A DNA stretch of 27,792 nucleotides from Syntrophomonadaceae bacterium (GCA_007122565.1 SKTJ01000302.1:1-27792); one strand, 5' to 3'; numbered from the stretch's first letter, positions 1 to 8,563 are shown. Program-made: numbers and translations. Notes: generated by a model from the sequence alone, not told the origin.

Positions 1-1293
1 AAGTTGACCACTTATGCACTTTATGCGTTGCAGCATCGTGGTCAGGAGAGTGCGGGTATTGCCCTGAGCGACGGGCAAAAGGTTCATCTGCGCAGGGGGC
101 CGGGATTGGTTTCAGAAAACCTGCCCAAATTTAAAGATTTGGAGACCATACCAGCTATTAGTGCCATCGGCCATGTACGTTATTCCACCACGGGCGATGC
201 GAGGCCGGAAAATGCCCAACCACTGCTTATCAGTTACCGCCACGGCAGTATGGCTATAGCACATAACGGTAACCTGGTTAACAGTGAAGAATTGCGGGAG
301 CGCCTGGAAAAAGAAGGTTCTATCTTTCAGACGACCACAGACAGCGAGTTAATCGCTCATCTGGTGGCCCGCTATGGCTATAACGATCTTGAAACCTCTC
401 TTAAAGGTGTTATGCCGTATCTGCATGGTGCCTATTCTTTTCTCTTTCTCACAGAGGATAAACTTATTTGCATGCGCGATCCACACGGAGTAAGGCCCTT
501 GTCTCTGGGGCAGTGGCAGGGTCATTATGTCCTGGCTTCGGAAAGCTGTGCCTTTGATACGATCGGGGCTGAATTTGTGCGTGATGTCAATCCAGGCGAA
601 ATGATCGTAATCGATCACGAAGGCCTGAAAAGCATACAAGTGCTTCCTGCACACCGTACAGCTCTTTGTATATTTGAATTTATTTACTTTGCCCGTCCCG
701 ACAGTAACATTGGGGGGGAAAACGTGCACATGGTGCGCAAAGAGCTGGGACGCCGCCTTGCCCGTGAATGCCCCGCCGATGCCGATGTGGTAACAGGCGT
801 TCCCGATTCCAGCATGGCTGCTGCTTCCGGTTTTGCAGAAGAAGCGGGCCTTCCTTATGAGATCGGCCTGATTAAGAACCGTTATATCGGGCGCACATTT
901 ATCCAGCCGAGCCAACAGGTGCGGGACATCGGTGTGCAGTTGAAGTTAAACCCGGTGCAAAAAGTGGTGGAGGGGAAAAGTGTGGTTGTTGTGGATGATT
1001 CCATTGTGCGGGGAACGACCAGTAAGCGGCTTGTGGATATGTTCTTCAAGGCCGGAGCACGGGAAGTGCACCTGCGCATCAGTTCACCCCCCGTAATCTC
1101 CTCCTGTTATTACGGTATAGATACTCCGACCTACGAGGAACTAATTGCTCACCAACGGCAGGTCGAAGATATCCGGGCCAAGATTGGTGCTACGTCACTC
1201 GGTTACCTCAGTCAGGAAGGGATGCTCGGTGCCATGGGGTTACCGGGTGACCAATTTTGCGGAGCGTGCTTCAACGGGGATTATCCAATATAA
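1..1293 (+). CDS. purF: Amidophosphoribosyltransferase, 5'-truncated by window edge
   Basis: This enzyme makes 5-phosphoribosylamine from PRPP and glutamine, the first committed step of de novo purine synthesis in the cytoplasm. The frame is open from base 1, and the window joins at the LTTYALYALQHRGQESAGIA segment. The N-terminal nucleophilic Cys and any propeptide therefore lie upstream, and the TTG at position 4 is internal. About 430 of a usual ~470 residues are present. Visible motifs are the class II glutaminase segments HVRYSTTGD and AHNGNLVN, and the PRPP-binding loop VVVVDDSIVRGTTS. Cysteines in TALCIFEF, SSCYYG and the C-terminal CGAC match the [4Fe-4S] ligands of the oxygen-sensitive Bacillus-type enzyme. 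It is the first gene of purF-M-N-H-D here. The assignment is secure; only the start is missing. Confidence 0.97.
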   Translation, partial: KLTTYALYALQHRGQESAGIALSDGQKVHLRRGPGLVSENLPKFKDLETIPAISAIGHVRYSTTGDARPENAQPLLISYRHGSMAIAHNGNLVNSEELRERLEKEGSIFQTTTDSELIAHLVARYGYNDLETSLKGVMPYLHGAYSFLFLTEDKLICMRDPHGVRPLSLGQWQGHYVLASESCAFDTIGAEFVRDVNPGEMIVIDHEGLKSIQVLPAHRTALCIFEFIYFARPDSNIGGENVHMVRKELGRRLARECPADADVVTGVPDSSMAAASGFAEEAGLPYEIGLIKNRYIGRTFIQPSQQVRDIGVQLKLNPVQKVVEGKSVVVVDDSIVRGTTSKRLVDMFFKAGAREVHLRISSPPVISSCYYGIDTPTYEELIAHQRQVEDIRAKIGATSLGYLSQEGMLGAMGLPGDQFCGACFNGDYPI

Positions 1294-1309
1294 AAAAATG
1301 CAGATATCA

Positions 1310-1393
1310 GAAGTCAGAAGTCAGTAGCCAGAATAAAAAGCGTAAGACAATAGAACTGATTTCCGGCTCACTGGCACACTGACATCTGACTTC
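1310..1393. repeat. GAAGTCAG direct and inverted short repeats in purF-purM gap
   Basis: GAAGTCAG occurs twice, overlapping by one base, at 1310-1324. Its exact complement CTGACTTC is at 1386-1393, so the purF 3' region could fold into a long-loop hairpin. The wider arms match at about 12 of 14 bases. The right arm lies about 12 bases before the purM ribosome binding site. No T-tract follows, so it is not a standard terminator. It resembles the other short dispersed repeats in this window's intergenic spaces. Confidence 0.6.
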
Positions 1394-1419
1394 CAGAATC
1401 AACGGGGGGAAGGTTTTTC

Positions 1420-2472
1420 ATGCAAGGTGAAGGGTTTGATTATGACAAGGCGGGTGTGAATATTGAGGCCGGTGATGCGTTGGTGCAACGTATCAAAAAA
1501 ATGGTGGGATCGAATTTCCGCTCCGGTGTACTGACGGAGATTGGGGGTTTTGCTGGCTTTTTTAAGCCGGAGTGGCAGTGTTACCGGGAACCGGTTTTGG
1601 CAGCGGCTACAGACGGAGTGGGGACAAAACTGAAGATCGCCATGCTAATGCATAAGCATGACACAGTGGGCATTGACCTGGTAGCCATGTGTGTTAATGA
1701 TTTGGTGGTTCAGGGGGCTGAACCCCTTTTTTTTCTGGACTATCTGGCAGTGGGAAAGCTGGATGTTGATCAGGCAGCGTCAATAATCAGCGGCGTTGTT
1801 GAGGGTTGCCGCCAAGCCGGTTGTGCCCTGCTTGGCGGTGAAACAGCCGAGATGCCCGGATTTTATCCTCCCGGTGAGTATGATCTGGCGGGATTCGCTG
1901 TGGGAATGGGAGAGCGGGGCGGTATTCTCACCGGGGATAATATTACCCGCGGCGATGTTGTCATCGGTCTTCCGTCCAGTGGGCTGCACAGTAACGGCTA
2001 TTCTCTGGTTCGTAAAGTCCTGTTTGAACATGCCGGCCTTACTGTGGATTCACTCTGTCCGCCCCTGCAATGTACGTTGGGAGAGGAGCTTTTAAAGCCT
2101 ACCACCATCTATGTGTCCTTACTTCTGCCTCTGCTGCAGCAGTATCCTATCAAAGGGGTTGCCCATATTACCGGCGGCGGCCTGCAGCTAAACCTGCTAC
2201 GCATTCTACCGTTTCATGTCCGGGCTCGCCTGGAAAAGAAAAGCTGGGAAATACCGGCAATATTTCATTTATTGCAGGAAAAGGGTAACATCAGTGAAGA
2301 AGAGATGTTTCGTACATTCAATATGGGAATCGGCATGGCTATGATTGCCCCCGCCACAGCAGCAGATGAAATCCTCAAAAGCGTCACAGCAAAGGGCAGC
2401 CAAGCTCTCATCATCGGACATATTGAGAAGCATGAGGGACAGGAGCCTGAGGTTGTAATAGCAGATATTTAG
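1420..2472 (+). CDS. purM: Phosphoribosylformylglycinamidine cyclo-ligase (AIR synthetase)
   Basis: PurM uses ATP to close the imidazole ring of FGAM, giving aminoimidazole ribonucleotide. The 350-residue product has normal family length. The N-terminus has the characteristic DKAGVNIEAGDALV stretch. The ATP- and substrate-binding segments ATDGVGTKLKIA, GIDLVAMCVNDL and GGETAEMPGFY follow in order. GLPSSGLHSNGYSLVRKV and the glycine-rich ITGGGLQLNL lie in the C-terminal half. The ATG is preceded by a GGGGGGAAGG ribosome binding site. It lies 126 bases after purF, in a gap filled by short repeats, and 223 bases before purN, a looser spacing than in most pur operons. No frameshift or missing motif was seen. 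Confidence 0.97.
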   Translation: MQGEGFDYDKAGVNIEAGDALVQRIKKMVGSNFRSGVLTEIGGFAGFFKPEWQCYREPVLAAATDGVGTKLKIAMLMHKHDTVGIDLVAMCVNDLVVQGAEPLFFLDYLAVGKLDVDQAASIISGVVEGCRQAGCALLGGETAEMPGFYPPGEYDLAGFAVGMGERGGILTGDNITRGDVVIGLPSSGLHSNGYSLVRKVLFEHAGLTVDSLCPPLQCTLGEELLKPTTIYVSLLLPLLQQYPIKGVAHITGGGLQLNLLRILPFHVRARLEKKSWEIPAIFHLLQEKGNISEEEMFRTFNMGIGMAMIAPATAADEILKSVTAKGSQALIIGHIEKHEGQEPEVVIADI

Positions 2473-2495
2473 ATAGAAGACAGGTGGGATAGAGT

Positions 2496-2578
2496 GTAGG
2501 GGTAGACCCTGTCCCCCACCGGTTGACGGTACATAAATGGTTTTGTAGGGGCGGCTGCCCAGGGTCGTCCGCCCCTAC
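2496..2578. repeat. Two GC-rich palindromic repeats in purM-purN gap
   Basis: The clear copy is at 2545-2578. GTAGGGGCGG pairs perfectly with CCGCCCCTAC across a 14-nt loop. Read on the minus strand, its first 19 bases (complement of 2560-2578) are identical to 11869-11887 in the gatB-acs gap. A degenerate relative is at 2496-2519 and shares the GTAGGGG and GACCCTGTC elements. No T-tract follows either one. Identical sequence in unrelated gaps, in both orientations, points to a dispersed REP-like element rather than a gene-specific control site. Confidence 0.75.
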
Positions 2579-2648
2579 GGGGTTTGGCCCGCTTTATTTT
2601 GAGCGAGGTATGCGTGGGTTAGACATTTTCGATTTATTTCTTTTACTA

Positions 2649-2680
2649 CCAACTATCCAACTACCCAACTATCTAACTTT
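2649..2680 (+). repeat. 8-nt tandem repeat (CCAACTAT units) before purN
   Basis: Four consecutive 8-nt units are present: CCAACTAT, CCAACTAC, CCAACTAT, CTAACTTT. They end 5 bases before the GGGGGG of the purN ribosome binding site. The same unit recurs in tandem before mobB at 22932-22955, in the same position relative to the ribosome binding site. Confidence 0.75.
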
Positions 2681-2695
2681 ATTAGGGGGGATATC

Positions 2696-3301
2696 ATGCA
2701 CCTGGCTGTGCTTGCATCAGGATACGGCAGCAATCTTCAGGCTATAATAAACGCGGTGCAGAGCAGGGAAATTGATGGCCGCGTCGTGGTGGTAATCAGC
2801 GATCAGTCAGACGCCTTTGCCCTGCAGCGCGCCAGGAATAAGGGTATTGAGGCACTCTTCATTGATCCGTCCTTATTTTCCGGCCGGGAAGCTTATGACA
2901 GGGAAATTGTGTCTCAACTTCAAAGACGGGAAGTGGAACTGGTGATCCTGGCCGGGTTTATGCGATTACTCAGCTCGCACTTCGTCAAAGAATTTAAATA
3001 TAGAATCATGAATATCCATCCATCCCTGCTTCCCGCTTTCCCGGGATTAGATGGAGTTAAACAGGCCCTTGCGTACAGTGTAAAAGTAAGCGGTTGTACT
3101 GTTCATTTTGTGGATGAAGGACTGGATACGGGACCCATTATTCTTCAGGAAGCTGTTAATGTATATGACAGCGACACGGAAGACTCTCTGCTCCTGCGTA
3201 TTCATACAGTTGAACATCGCCTCTATCCCCGGGCTGTTCAGCTATTAATTAAGGGGAAATTAAAAATGGATGGGAGAAGGTGTTTAGTGGATGAAAGTTA
3301 A
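2696..3301 (+). CDS. purN: Phosphoribosylglycinamide formyltransferase (GAR transformylase 1)
   Basis: PurN transfers the formyl group of 10-formyl-tetrahydrofolate to glycinamide ribonucleotide. The product is 201 residues, normal for the family. The N-terminal nucleotide-binding loop LASGYGSNLQAI is present. The catalytic triad falls at the classic numbering: Asn106 and His108 in MNIHPSLLPAFPG, and Asp144 in DEGLDTGPII. Small oddities are Tyr in the usually SGNGSN loop and Asp instead of His after FPGL; neither is catalytic. The ATG follows TAGGGGGGATATC. The 3' end overlaps purH by 11 bases, so the two are probably translationally coupled. It follows a 223-base gap with several short repeats, and no clear promoter was found there. 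Confidence 0.97.
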   Translation: MHLAVLASGYGSNLQAIINAVQSREIDGRVVVVISDQSDAFALQRARNKGIEALFIDPSLFSGREAYDREIVSQLQRREVELVILAGFMRLLSSHFVKEFKYRIMNIHPSLLPAFPGLDGVKQALAYSVKVSGCTVHFVDEGLDTGPIILQEAVNVYDSDTEDSLLLRIHTVEHRLYPRAVQLLIKGKLKMDGRRCLVDES

Positions 3302-4841
3302 AAGGGCGCTAATCAGTGTTTCTAATAAGGAAGGGGTAGTGCTCTTTGCCCAGGAACTGCAAAGTATGGGTTGGGAGATTATCTCCACCGGCGGTACGGC
3401 CCGCTCTTTAAGGGAGGCGGGATGCACTGTTAAGGATGTGAGTGAGCTTACTGGTTTTCCGGAAATTCTGGAAGGAAGACTGAAAACCCTCCATCCCCTC
3501 GTGCATGGTGGAATCCTGGGACGCAGGAGCGAGGAACTGCACCGGCAGCAAATGGAAGAGCACGGTATCAGTGAGATCGATCTGGTGGCGGTTAACCTCT
3601 ATCCATTTATTGATGTTGTCAGTAAGGAGGGTGTTTCTTTGGAAGAGGCTATCGAAAACATAGATATCGGTGGTCCCACCATGGTCAGGGCGGCCGCAAA
3701 AAATTACCAGGATGTTATTGTTGTTGTAAACCCGTCTACATATAGCACCGTGATTGAAGAACTGCGCAGTAAGGGGGACATTTCTCCGAAAGCCCGCTTC
3801 AAACTGGCCGTAGGAGCATTCGCGCACACAGCTTTTTATGACAGTGTTATCAGTAATTACCTCCAAACCAGTTATATTGAAAATAAGGAGGGGATGTTTC
3901 CGCAGGAAATGACCCTTCCTTTTATCAAGGTGATGGACCTGCGCTACGGCGAAAATCCCCATCAACATGCCGCCTTCTTTAAAGAGCCTTTAGCACCCCG
4001 CGGCAGCCTGGCTGAAGCGAGGCAACTGCAGGGTAAAGAGCTTTCCTTTAATAATATCAACGATTTGCAGGCTGCCTGGGAGATGGTGGGAGAGTTTGAT
4101 GAACCGGCAGCAGTGGCTGTGAAACATACCAACCCCTGCGGCGTGGGTCTTGGCGATACTTTAACGGAAGCCTACATAAAAGCCTACGAAGCGGATCCCG
4201 TTTCAATTTTTGGGGGAATTGTTGCCCTGAACCGGGAAGTGGATGAAAAAACGGCACAAGAGATGAAGAAGGTATTCCTGGAAGTGGTAGTGGCCCCCGC
4301 GTTTTCTGCTCAGGCGAAGGATGTCTTTGCTAAGAAGAAAGACGTTCGTCTTTTGGAGATTCCTTCCGGAGTGCGTAAAGAAAAAGGAACAGATTATAAA
4401 AAAGTAAGCGGTGGACTGCTGCTGCAGGACGATTTAAAAGAATCATACTCCACCGACCAGTGGAAAGGGGTTACAGACCGTAAGCCCACGGAGCAGGAGT
4501 TAAATGATCTGCTCTTTGCCCTGAAGGTTGTGAAGCACGTTAAATCCAATGCCATCGTTATTGCCAAGCGGGGTCAGACCCTCGGTATCGGGGCGGGCCA
4601 GATGAATCGTGTTGGTGCGGTAAAAATAGCCTCTGACCAGGCCCGGGAGAATATCAGGGGTAGTGTGATGGCTTCTGATGCCTTTTTCCCCTTTAAGGAT
4701 GGGGTGGAAATTGCCGCGGCGGAAGGGGTTACGGCCATCGTGCAACCCGGAGGATCGCAGCGTGACGAAGAATCGATTGAAACCTGCAACCAATATAACA
4801 TTGCCATGGTGTTCACAGGTAAAAGGTATTTTAAACACTAG
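3291..4841 (+). CDS. purH: Bifunctional AICAR formyltransferase / IMP cyclohydrolase
   Basis: PurH carries out the last two steps to IMP: formylation of AICAR with 10-formyl-THF, then ring closure. The product is 516 residues, the normal size. The N-terminal cyclohydrolase (MGS-like) domain shows KRALISVSNKEG, STGGTARSL, GRLKTLHPLVHGGIL and NIDIGGPTMVRAAAKN. The C-terminal transformylase domain shows DLRYGENPHQHAAFF, the catalytic Lys-His in AVKHTNPCGVG, IGAGQMNRV, ASDAFFPFKDG and the terminal MVFTGKRYFKH. The ATG lies inside the end of purN; the upstream GGGAGAAGG can serve as ribosome binding site. Only 12 bases separate it from the purD start. No anomalies were seen. Confidence 0.98.
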   Translation: MKVKRALISVSNKEGVVLFAQELQSMGWEIISTGGTARSLREAGCTVKDVSELTGFPEILEGRLKTLHPLVHGGILGRRSEELHRQQMEEHGISEIDLVAVNLYPFIDVVSKEGVSLEEAIENIDIGGPTMVRAAAKNYQDVIVVVNPSTYSTVIEELRSKGDISPKARFKLAVGAFAHTAFYDSVISNYLQTSYIENKEGMFPQEMTLPFIKVMDLRYGENPHQHAAFFKEPLAPRGSLAEARQLQGKELSFNNINDLQAAWEMVGEFDEPAAVAVKHTNPCGVGLGDTLTEAYIKAYEADPVSIFGGIVALNREVDEKTAQEMKKVFLEVVVAPAFSAQAKDVFAKKKDVRLLEIPSGVRKEKGTDYKKVSGGLLLQDDLKESYSTDQWKGVTDRKPTEQELNDLLFALKVVKHVKSNAIVIAKRGQTLGIGAGQMNRVGAVKIASDQARENIRGSVMASDAFFPFKDGVEIAAAEGVTAIVQPGGSQRDEESIETCNQYNIAMVFTGKRYFKH

Positions 4842-4853
4842 GAGGTGCTGCCG

Positions 4854-6125
4854 GTGCGCATTCTCGTTGTAGGTGGAGGCGGGCGGGAACATGCTCTGAT
4901 CTGGCAGTTGGTCAGAAGCCCGGGTGTGGAAAAGGTTTTCTGTGCTCCCGGCAATGGGGGGATTGCCTCTCTTGCCGAATGTGTTCCCATTGAAATTAAT
5001 GCAACTGCTGCCCTGTTGGATTTTGCCCGGAAACAGCAGGTGGATCTAACGCTGGTGGGTCCGGAAGCGCCTCTGGTGGATGGGATCGCTGACTGCTTCC
5101 GTGAAGTGAACATGCTTATATTTGGTCCAGGCAGCAGTGGCTCCCGTCTCGAAGGGAGTAAAATCTGGACAAAACGGTTTATGGAGAAATACAATATTCC
5201 CAGTGCTGCTTTTATGGATTTTAACGATCCAAGTCAAGCATTGGCTTACCTGGAGAAAACAAATTATCCCACAGTTGTAAAAGCTGACGGACTGGCAGCG
5301 GGGAAAGGCGTCGTGGTAGCGGAGGACCGGGCTGCTGCCCAAAGAGCTGTACAGGAAATTATGGTGGATAAGGTGTTTGGCCGTGCCGGTGATTCCATTG
5401 TAGTGGAAGAATGCCTGCAGGGAGAGGAGCTGTCCCTATTTGCCATAACTGACGGGGATACCTTCATTATGCTACCCTCAGCACAGGATCACAAGGCCGC
5501 TTACGAGGGTGACCGGGGACCAAATACTGGAGGTATGGGCGCCTATTCCCCTGCGGGAATATTTACACCCGAATTGGTTGAAGCGGCAGAAAAAAATATA
5601 TTCATGCCCGTCCTGAAGGGATTGAGACAGGAGGGGATAGAGTTTCGCGGTGTGCTTTTTGCCGGTTGTATGCTTACAAGGGAAGGCCTGAAAGTGCTGG
5701 AGTTTAATGTCCGTTTTGGTGACCCGGAGACGCAGGTCATTTTGCCCCGCCTCAGTTCGCCATTGTTACCCCTGCTGTTACATACGGCCAGGGGTGATCT
5801 CGCGAGCCTGGAAACGCCGCGCTGGTCCCCTGAAGCAGCTGTTTGCGTAGTCATGGCAGCGGGAGGTTATCCGGGCATTTATGAAACGGGGAAGGTAGTT
5901 CAAGGCCTCGAGAATGTGCAGTTGGAAAAGGCCGTTGTATTTCACGCCGGCACTACTAAAAAGGACAATAGGATTGTGAGCAGCGGTGGCAGGGTGTTGG
6001 GTGTTACAGCTTGGGACGCGGACTTGAAAACGGCACAAAAACGTGCCTACAGCCTTGCAGAGACAATTCAATTTGAGGGAGCGTATTACCGCCGTGATAT
6101 CGCACATCGTGCCCTGTCGCGCTAA
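4854..6125 (+). CDS. purD: Phosphoribosylamine-glycine ligase (GAR synthetase)
   Basis: PurD joins glycine to phosphoribosylamine with ATP, the second step of the pathway. It has an ATP-grasp fold and 423 residues. The GTG at 4854 is chosen because AGGAGG (4840-4845) lies 8 bases upstream and the protein then begins VRILVVGGGGREHALIW, as in the family. An in-frame GTG at 4845 sits on the ribosome binding site itself. Motifs are TVVKADGLAAGKGVVVA, VVEECLQGEELSLFA, the QDHKAAYEGDRGPNTGGMGAYSP loop (split here as one known family block) and LEFNVRFGDPETQVILP with metal-binding residues. It follows purH by 12 bases and ends 49 bases before ligA, so ligA may be cotranscribed. Confidence 0.97.
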   Translation: MRILVVGGGGREHALIWQLVRSPGVEKVFCAPGNGGIASLAECVPIEINATAALLDFARKQQVDLTLVGPEAPLVDGIADCFREVNMLIFGPGSSGSRLEGSKIWTKRFMEKYNIPSAAFMDFNDPSQALAYLEKTNYPTVVKADGLAAGKGVVVAEDRAAAQRAVQEIMVDKVFGRAGDSIVVEECLQGEELSLFAITDGDTFIMLPSAQDHKAAYEGDRGPNTGGMGAYSPAGIFTPELVEAAEKNIFMPVLKGLRQEGIEFRGVLFAGCMLTREGLKVLEFNVRFGDPETQVILPRLSSPLLPLLLHTARGDLASLETPRWSPEAAVCVVMAAGGYPGIYETGKVVQGLENVQLEKAVVFHAGTTKKDNRIVSSGGRVLGVTAWDADLKTAQKRAYSLAETIQFEGAYYRRDIAHRALSR

Positions 6126-6174
6126 AATACTCAGATTTGGTTCATAATATAAGGGGGAGGAGGTTATAGCTGCC

Positions 6175-8169
6175 ATGGATAAGGAAACTGCACGCCAGCG
6201 GCTGGAGGTTCTGCGTGAACAAATTACGGAGCACAACTATCATTACCATGTGCTCGATGCGCCGCGCATCAGTGATAAGCAATTCGACCAGTTAATGAAA
6301 GAACTCATGGATCTGGAAACTATCTATCCCGATCTTGTAACCAGTGATTCCCCGTCCCGGCGGGTTGGCAGCAATCCTCTTACGGCGTTTGCGGAAGTGC
6401 AACACGCTGTTCCCATGCTCAGTCTCGATAATGCTTTTTCTGAAGATGATATTTCCGCTTATTACCAGCGGCTGCAAAAAAGTCTCGGTCTTGAAGAGTT
6501 TGCCCTGGTTGGTGAGCCGAAAATCGATGGTTTGGCTGTCTCCCTTTATTATGAAGATGGCAGGTTTGTCCGCGGGGCCACGCGCGGGGATGGAACGCAG
6601 GGTGAGGATATTACAGACAATCTCTGCACAATCTGGAGCCTGCCCCTGCGCCTGCGGGAAAAGATACGGGCTGAAGTGCGCGGTGAGGTATTCATGCCGC
6701 GGGACGGCTTTGAGCGCCTGAACATAGTGCGCGGGCAGGAGGGGCTGACGCTTTTCGCAAATCCACGCAACGCTGCAGCCGGCTCGCTACGCCAACTGGA
6801 TCCGGCCATAGCAGCAAAACGGCCGCTTGATTTTTTTGCTTACAGCCTGGTGAATTTCACCGGGGAAGGAGCGGAAAGTCAGTGGGAGATCCTCGCTAAC
6901 CTTAAAAAGTTGGGGTTTAAGGTTAATAAGCTTGTTTCCCTGCTCAATGGGTTGAACGATGTCTTGCATTATCATCAGCACATTAGCGATTTGCGCTCCC
7001 GCTTGCCCTATGAGATTGACGGGGTCGTCTTTAAGGTGAATGAACTGGCATATCAGGAGAAAGTAGGTTTTACCAGCAGGGCTCCCCGCTGGGCCATCGC
7101 TTATAAGTTTACGGCAGAGGAAGGGATAACACGGATCAAAGATATTACGGTTAACGTGGGCCGGACTGGGGCGATCACGCCCCTGGCCGAGTTGGAACCC
7201 CTGCTTCTTTCCGGTTCTGTAATCAAGCGGGCCAGCCTGCACAATGAGGATATTATTCGGGAAAAAGACGTAATGATCGGTGATAAGGTGGTGATACATA
7301 AAGCCGGGGAAGTGATTCCGGAAATCATTAGGGTTTTAAGGGAAGAGCGCAGCGGCAGTGAACGACCCTTTACCATGCCGGAGCGTTGCCCTTCATGCCA
7401 CAAAGATGTAAAACGCATCCCCGGTGAAGCCGCCCTCCGTTGTCTTAATCCCGCATGTCCCGCCCAGGCAGTGGAGCGAATCATCCACTTTGCCTCCCGC
7501 AGGGGTATGGATATTTCCGGGTTGGGAGAAGCGCTTGCGGCACAGCTTTACCAATCCGGGCTGGTCAATGATGTGGGCGATCTTTATGCCCTTACTGCAG
7601 CTAAACTGGCAGGGTTGGAACGCATGGGAGAGAAATCTGCCGCCAACTTACTTGATGCGCTGGGGCGAAGCAAGACAAACCCGCTGCACCGTCTCCTATA
7701 TGCCATGGGCATCCGCTTTGTGGGCGAACGGACGGCACGACTGCTCGCAGCTCATTTTGGCAGCCTGTGGCGCGTTGCTGCTGCATCTTATTACGAACTA
7801 ACTGTGCTTAAAGACATGGGGCCACAAATCGCTTTTTCACTGCAAAACTTTTTCCAGCGGGAGGAAACGGGTATTATTATTGAGAAGCTAAAGGCGTCCG
7901 GTGTCAATTTTCAGGAGGAACGGGCAGAAGAAATTCAATCTACCCTGGCGGGGAATAGTTTTGTACTTACGGGGACGCTGCAACGTTTTTCACGGGAGCA
8001 GGCCAGAGAAGCCATTGAGCAGCGAGGCGGAAAAGTGCTATCCAGCATAAGTAAAAATGTAGACTATCTGATTGCGGGAGAAAAAGCCGGTTCCAAGCTG
8101 TTAAAAGCACAGGAACTGGGTATAAATGTGCTAGGAGAAGAAGATCTGGAGAAGTTACTTAATGGCTAA
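6175..8169 (+). CDS. ligA: NAD+-dependent DNA ligase
   Basis: LigA seals nicks in duplex DNA during replication and repair, using NAD+. The 664-residue product has all family domains in order. Domain Ia (NYHYHVLD, residues 21-28) precedes the adenylation domain with catalytic Lys116 in GEPKIDGL. An OB fold follows, then a four-Cys zinc finger (CPSC, then CLNPAC, about residues 405-430) and helix-hairpin-helix repeats (about 440-570). The C-terminal BRCT domain starts at LAGNSFVLTGTL and runs to the end. The ATG is preceded by GGGGGAGGAGG. It lies 49 bases after purD and faces comFB, with 38 bases between the stop codons and no obvious hairpin. Confidence 0.98.
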   Translation: MDKETARQRLEVLREQITEHNYHYHVLDAPRISDKQFDQLMKELMDLETIYPDLVTSDSPSRRVGSNPLTAFAEVQHAVPMLSLDNAFSEDDISAYYQRLQKSLGLEEFALVGEPKIDGLAVSLYYEDGRFVRGATRGDGTQGEDITDNLCTIWSLPLRLREKIRAEVRGEVFMPRDGFERLNIVRGQEGLTLFANPRNAAAGSLRQLDPAIAAKRPLDFFAYSLVNFTGEGAESQWEILANLKKLGFKVNKLVSLLNGLNDVLHYHQHISDLRSRLPYEIDGVVFKVNELAYQEKVGFTSRAPRWAIAYKFTAEEGITRIKDITVNVGRTGAITPLAELEPLLLSGSVIKRASLHNEDIIREKDVMIGDKVVIHKAGEVIPEIIRVLREERSGSERPFTMPERCPSCHKDVKRIPGEAALRCLNPACPAQAVERIIHFASRRGMDISGLGEALAAQLYQSGLVNDVGDLYALTAAKLAGLERMGEKSAANLLDALGRSKTNPLHRLLYAMGIRFVGERTARLLAAHFGSLWRVAAASYYELTVLKDMGPQIAFSLQNFFQREETGIIIEKLKASGVNFQEERAEEIQSTLAGNSFVLTGTLQRFSREQAREAIEQRGGKVLSSISKNVDYLIAGEKAGSKLLKAQELGINVLGEEDLEKLLNG

Positions 8170-8207
8170 TTAATCCTCAATTATTTGCACGGATACATTT
8201 TGGGGAG

Positions 8208-8471
8208 TTAATGTCGCGGGTGTTCTTTTACCAGTCTTATCGCTTTGGTAATTGCTCCTATTATGTCTATATACTTTTGCATATCAAGCATATCTGCTTT
8301 GGCGTAAGAAGCTCCCTTTGCGGTGACAATATAACGGGGAGGTAGATTATTCAGGGCAATGGCGGCAACATCGAGTTTACACTGATCACAATTACACATA
8401 CCTTCTTTTTGCAGATATTCAGGCACAGCATCCACAACTATTTCTTCGATAAGATTGCGCATTAAAGGCAT
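8208..8471 (-). CDS. comFB: ComFB-family small protein
   Basis: This 87-residue protein matches the late-competence ComFB family by the CNCDQCKLDVAAIALN segment (Cys26, Cys28, Cys31) followed by LPPRYIVTAKG and YAK. The N-terminal LIEEIVVDAVPEYL helix is also typical. In Bacillus, ComFB sits in the comF operon but its role there is unclear; ComFB domains in other bacteria have been reported to bind cyclic dinucleotides. Here it is alone, with no comFA or comFC, inserted antisense between ligA and gatC. The ATG follows a good GGAGGAG site on the minus strand. It is divergent from gatC, with 92 bases between the two starts. The family is confident; the function is not. Confidence 0.88.
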   Translation of the reverse strand: MPLMRNLIEEIVVDAVPEYLQKEGMCNCDQCKLDVAAIALNNLPPRYIVTAKGASYAKADMLDMQKYIDIIGAITKAIRLVKEHPRH

Positions 8472-8563
8472 TTTAATCTCCTCCTTATTTTCACCTGCAT
8501 TTACCAGTTTGTATTCTACATAGAAGCTGTCATTCCTGCTATTATTTTTCAGGAGGTGAAAAA

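Noticed and set aside
349..915. 188-codon minus-strand open frame
   Set aside because: It is wholly antisense to purF, has no family resemblance, and is explained by purF codon use.
3408..3968. 186-codon minus-strand open frame
   Set aside because: It lies inside purH, on the opposite strand, with no recognisable motif.
6787..7299. 170-codon minus-strand open frame
   Set aside because: It is antisense to the ligA adenylation and OB domains and looks like low-complexity shadow sequence.
8472..8563. Promoters between divergent comFB and gatC
   Set aside because: TATTCT and TAGAAT candidates lack acceptable -35 boxes at 16-18 bases.
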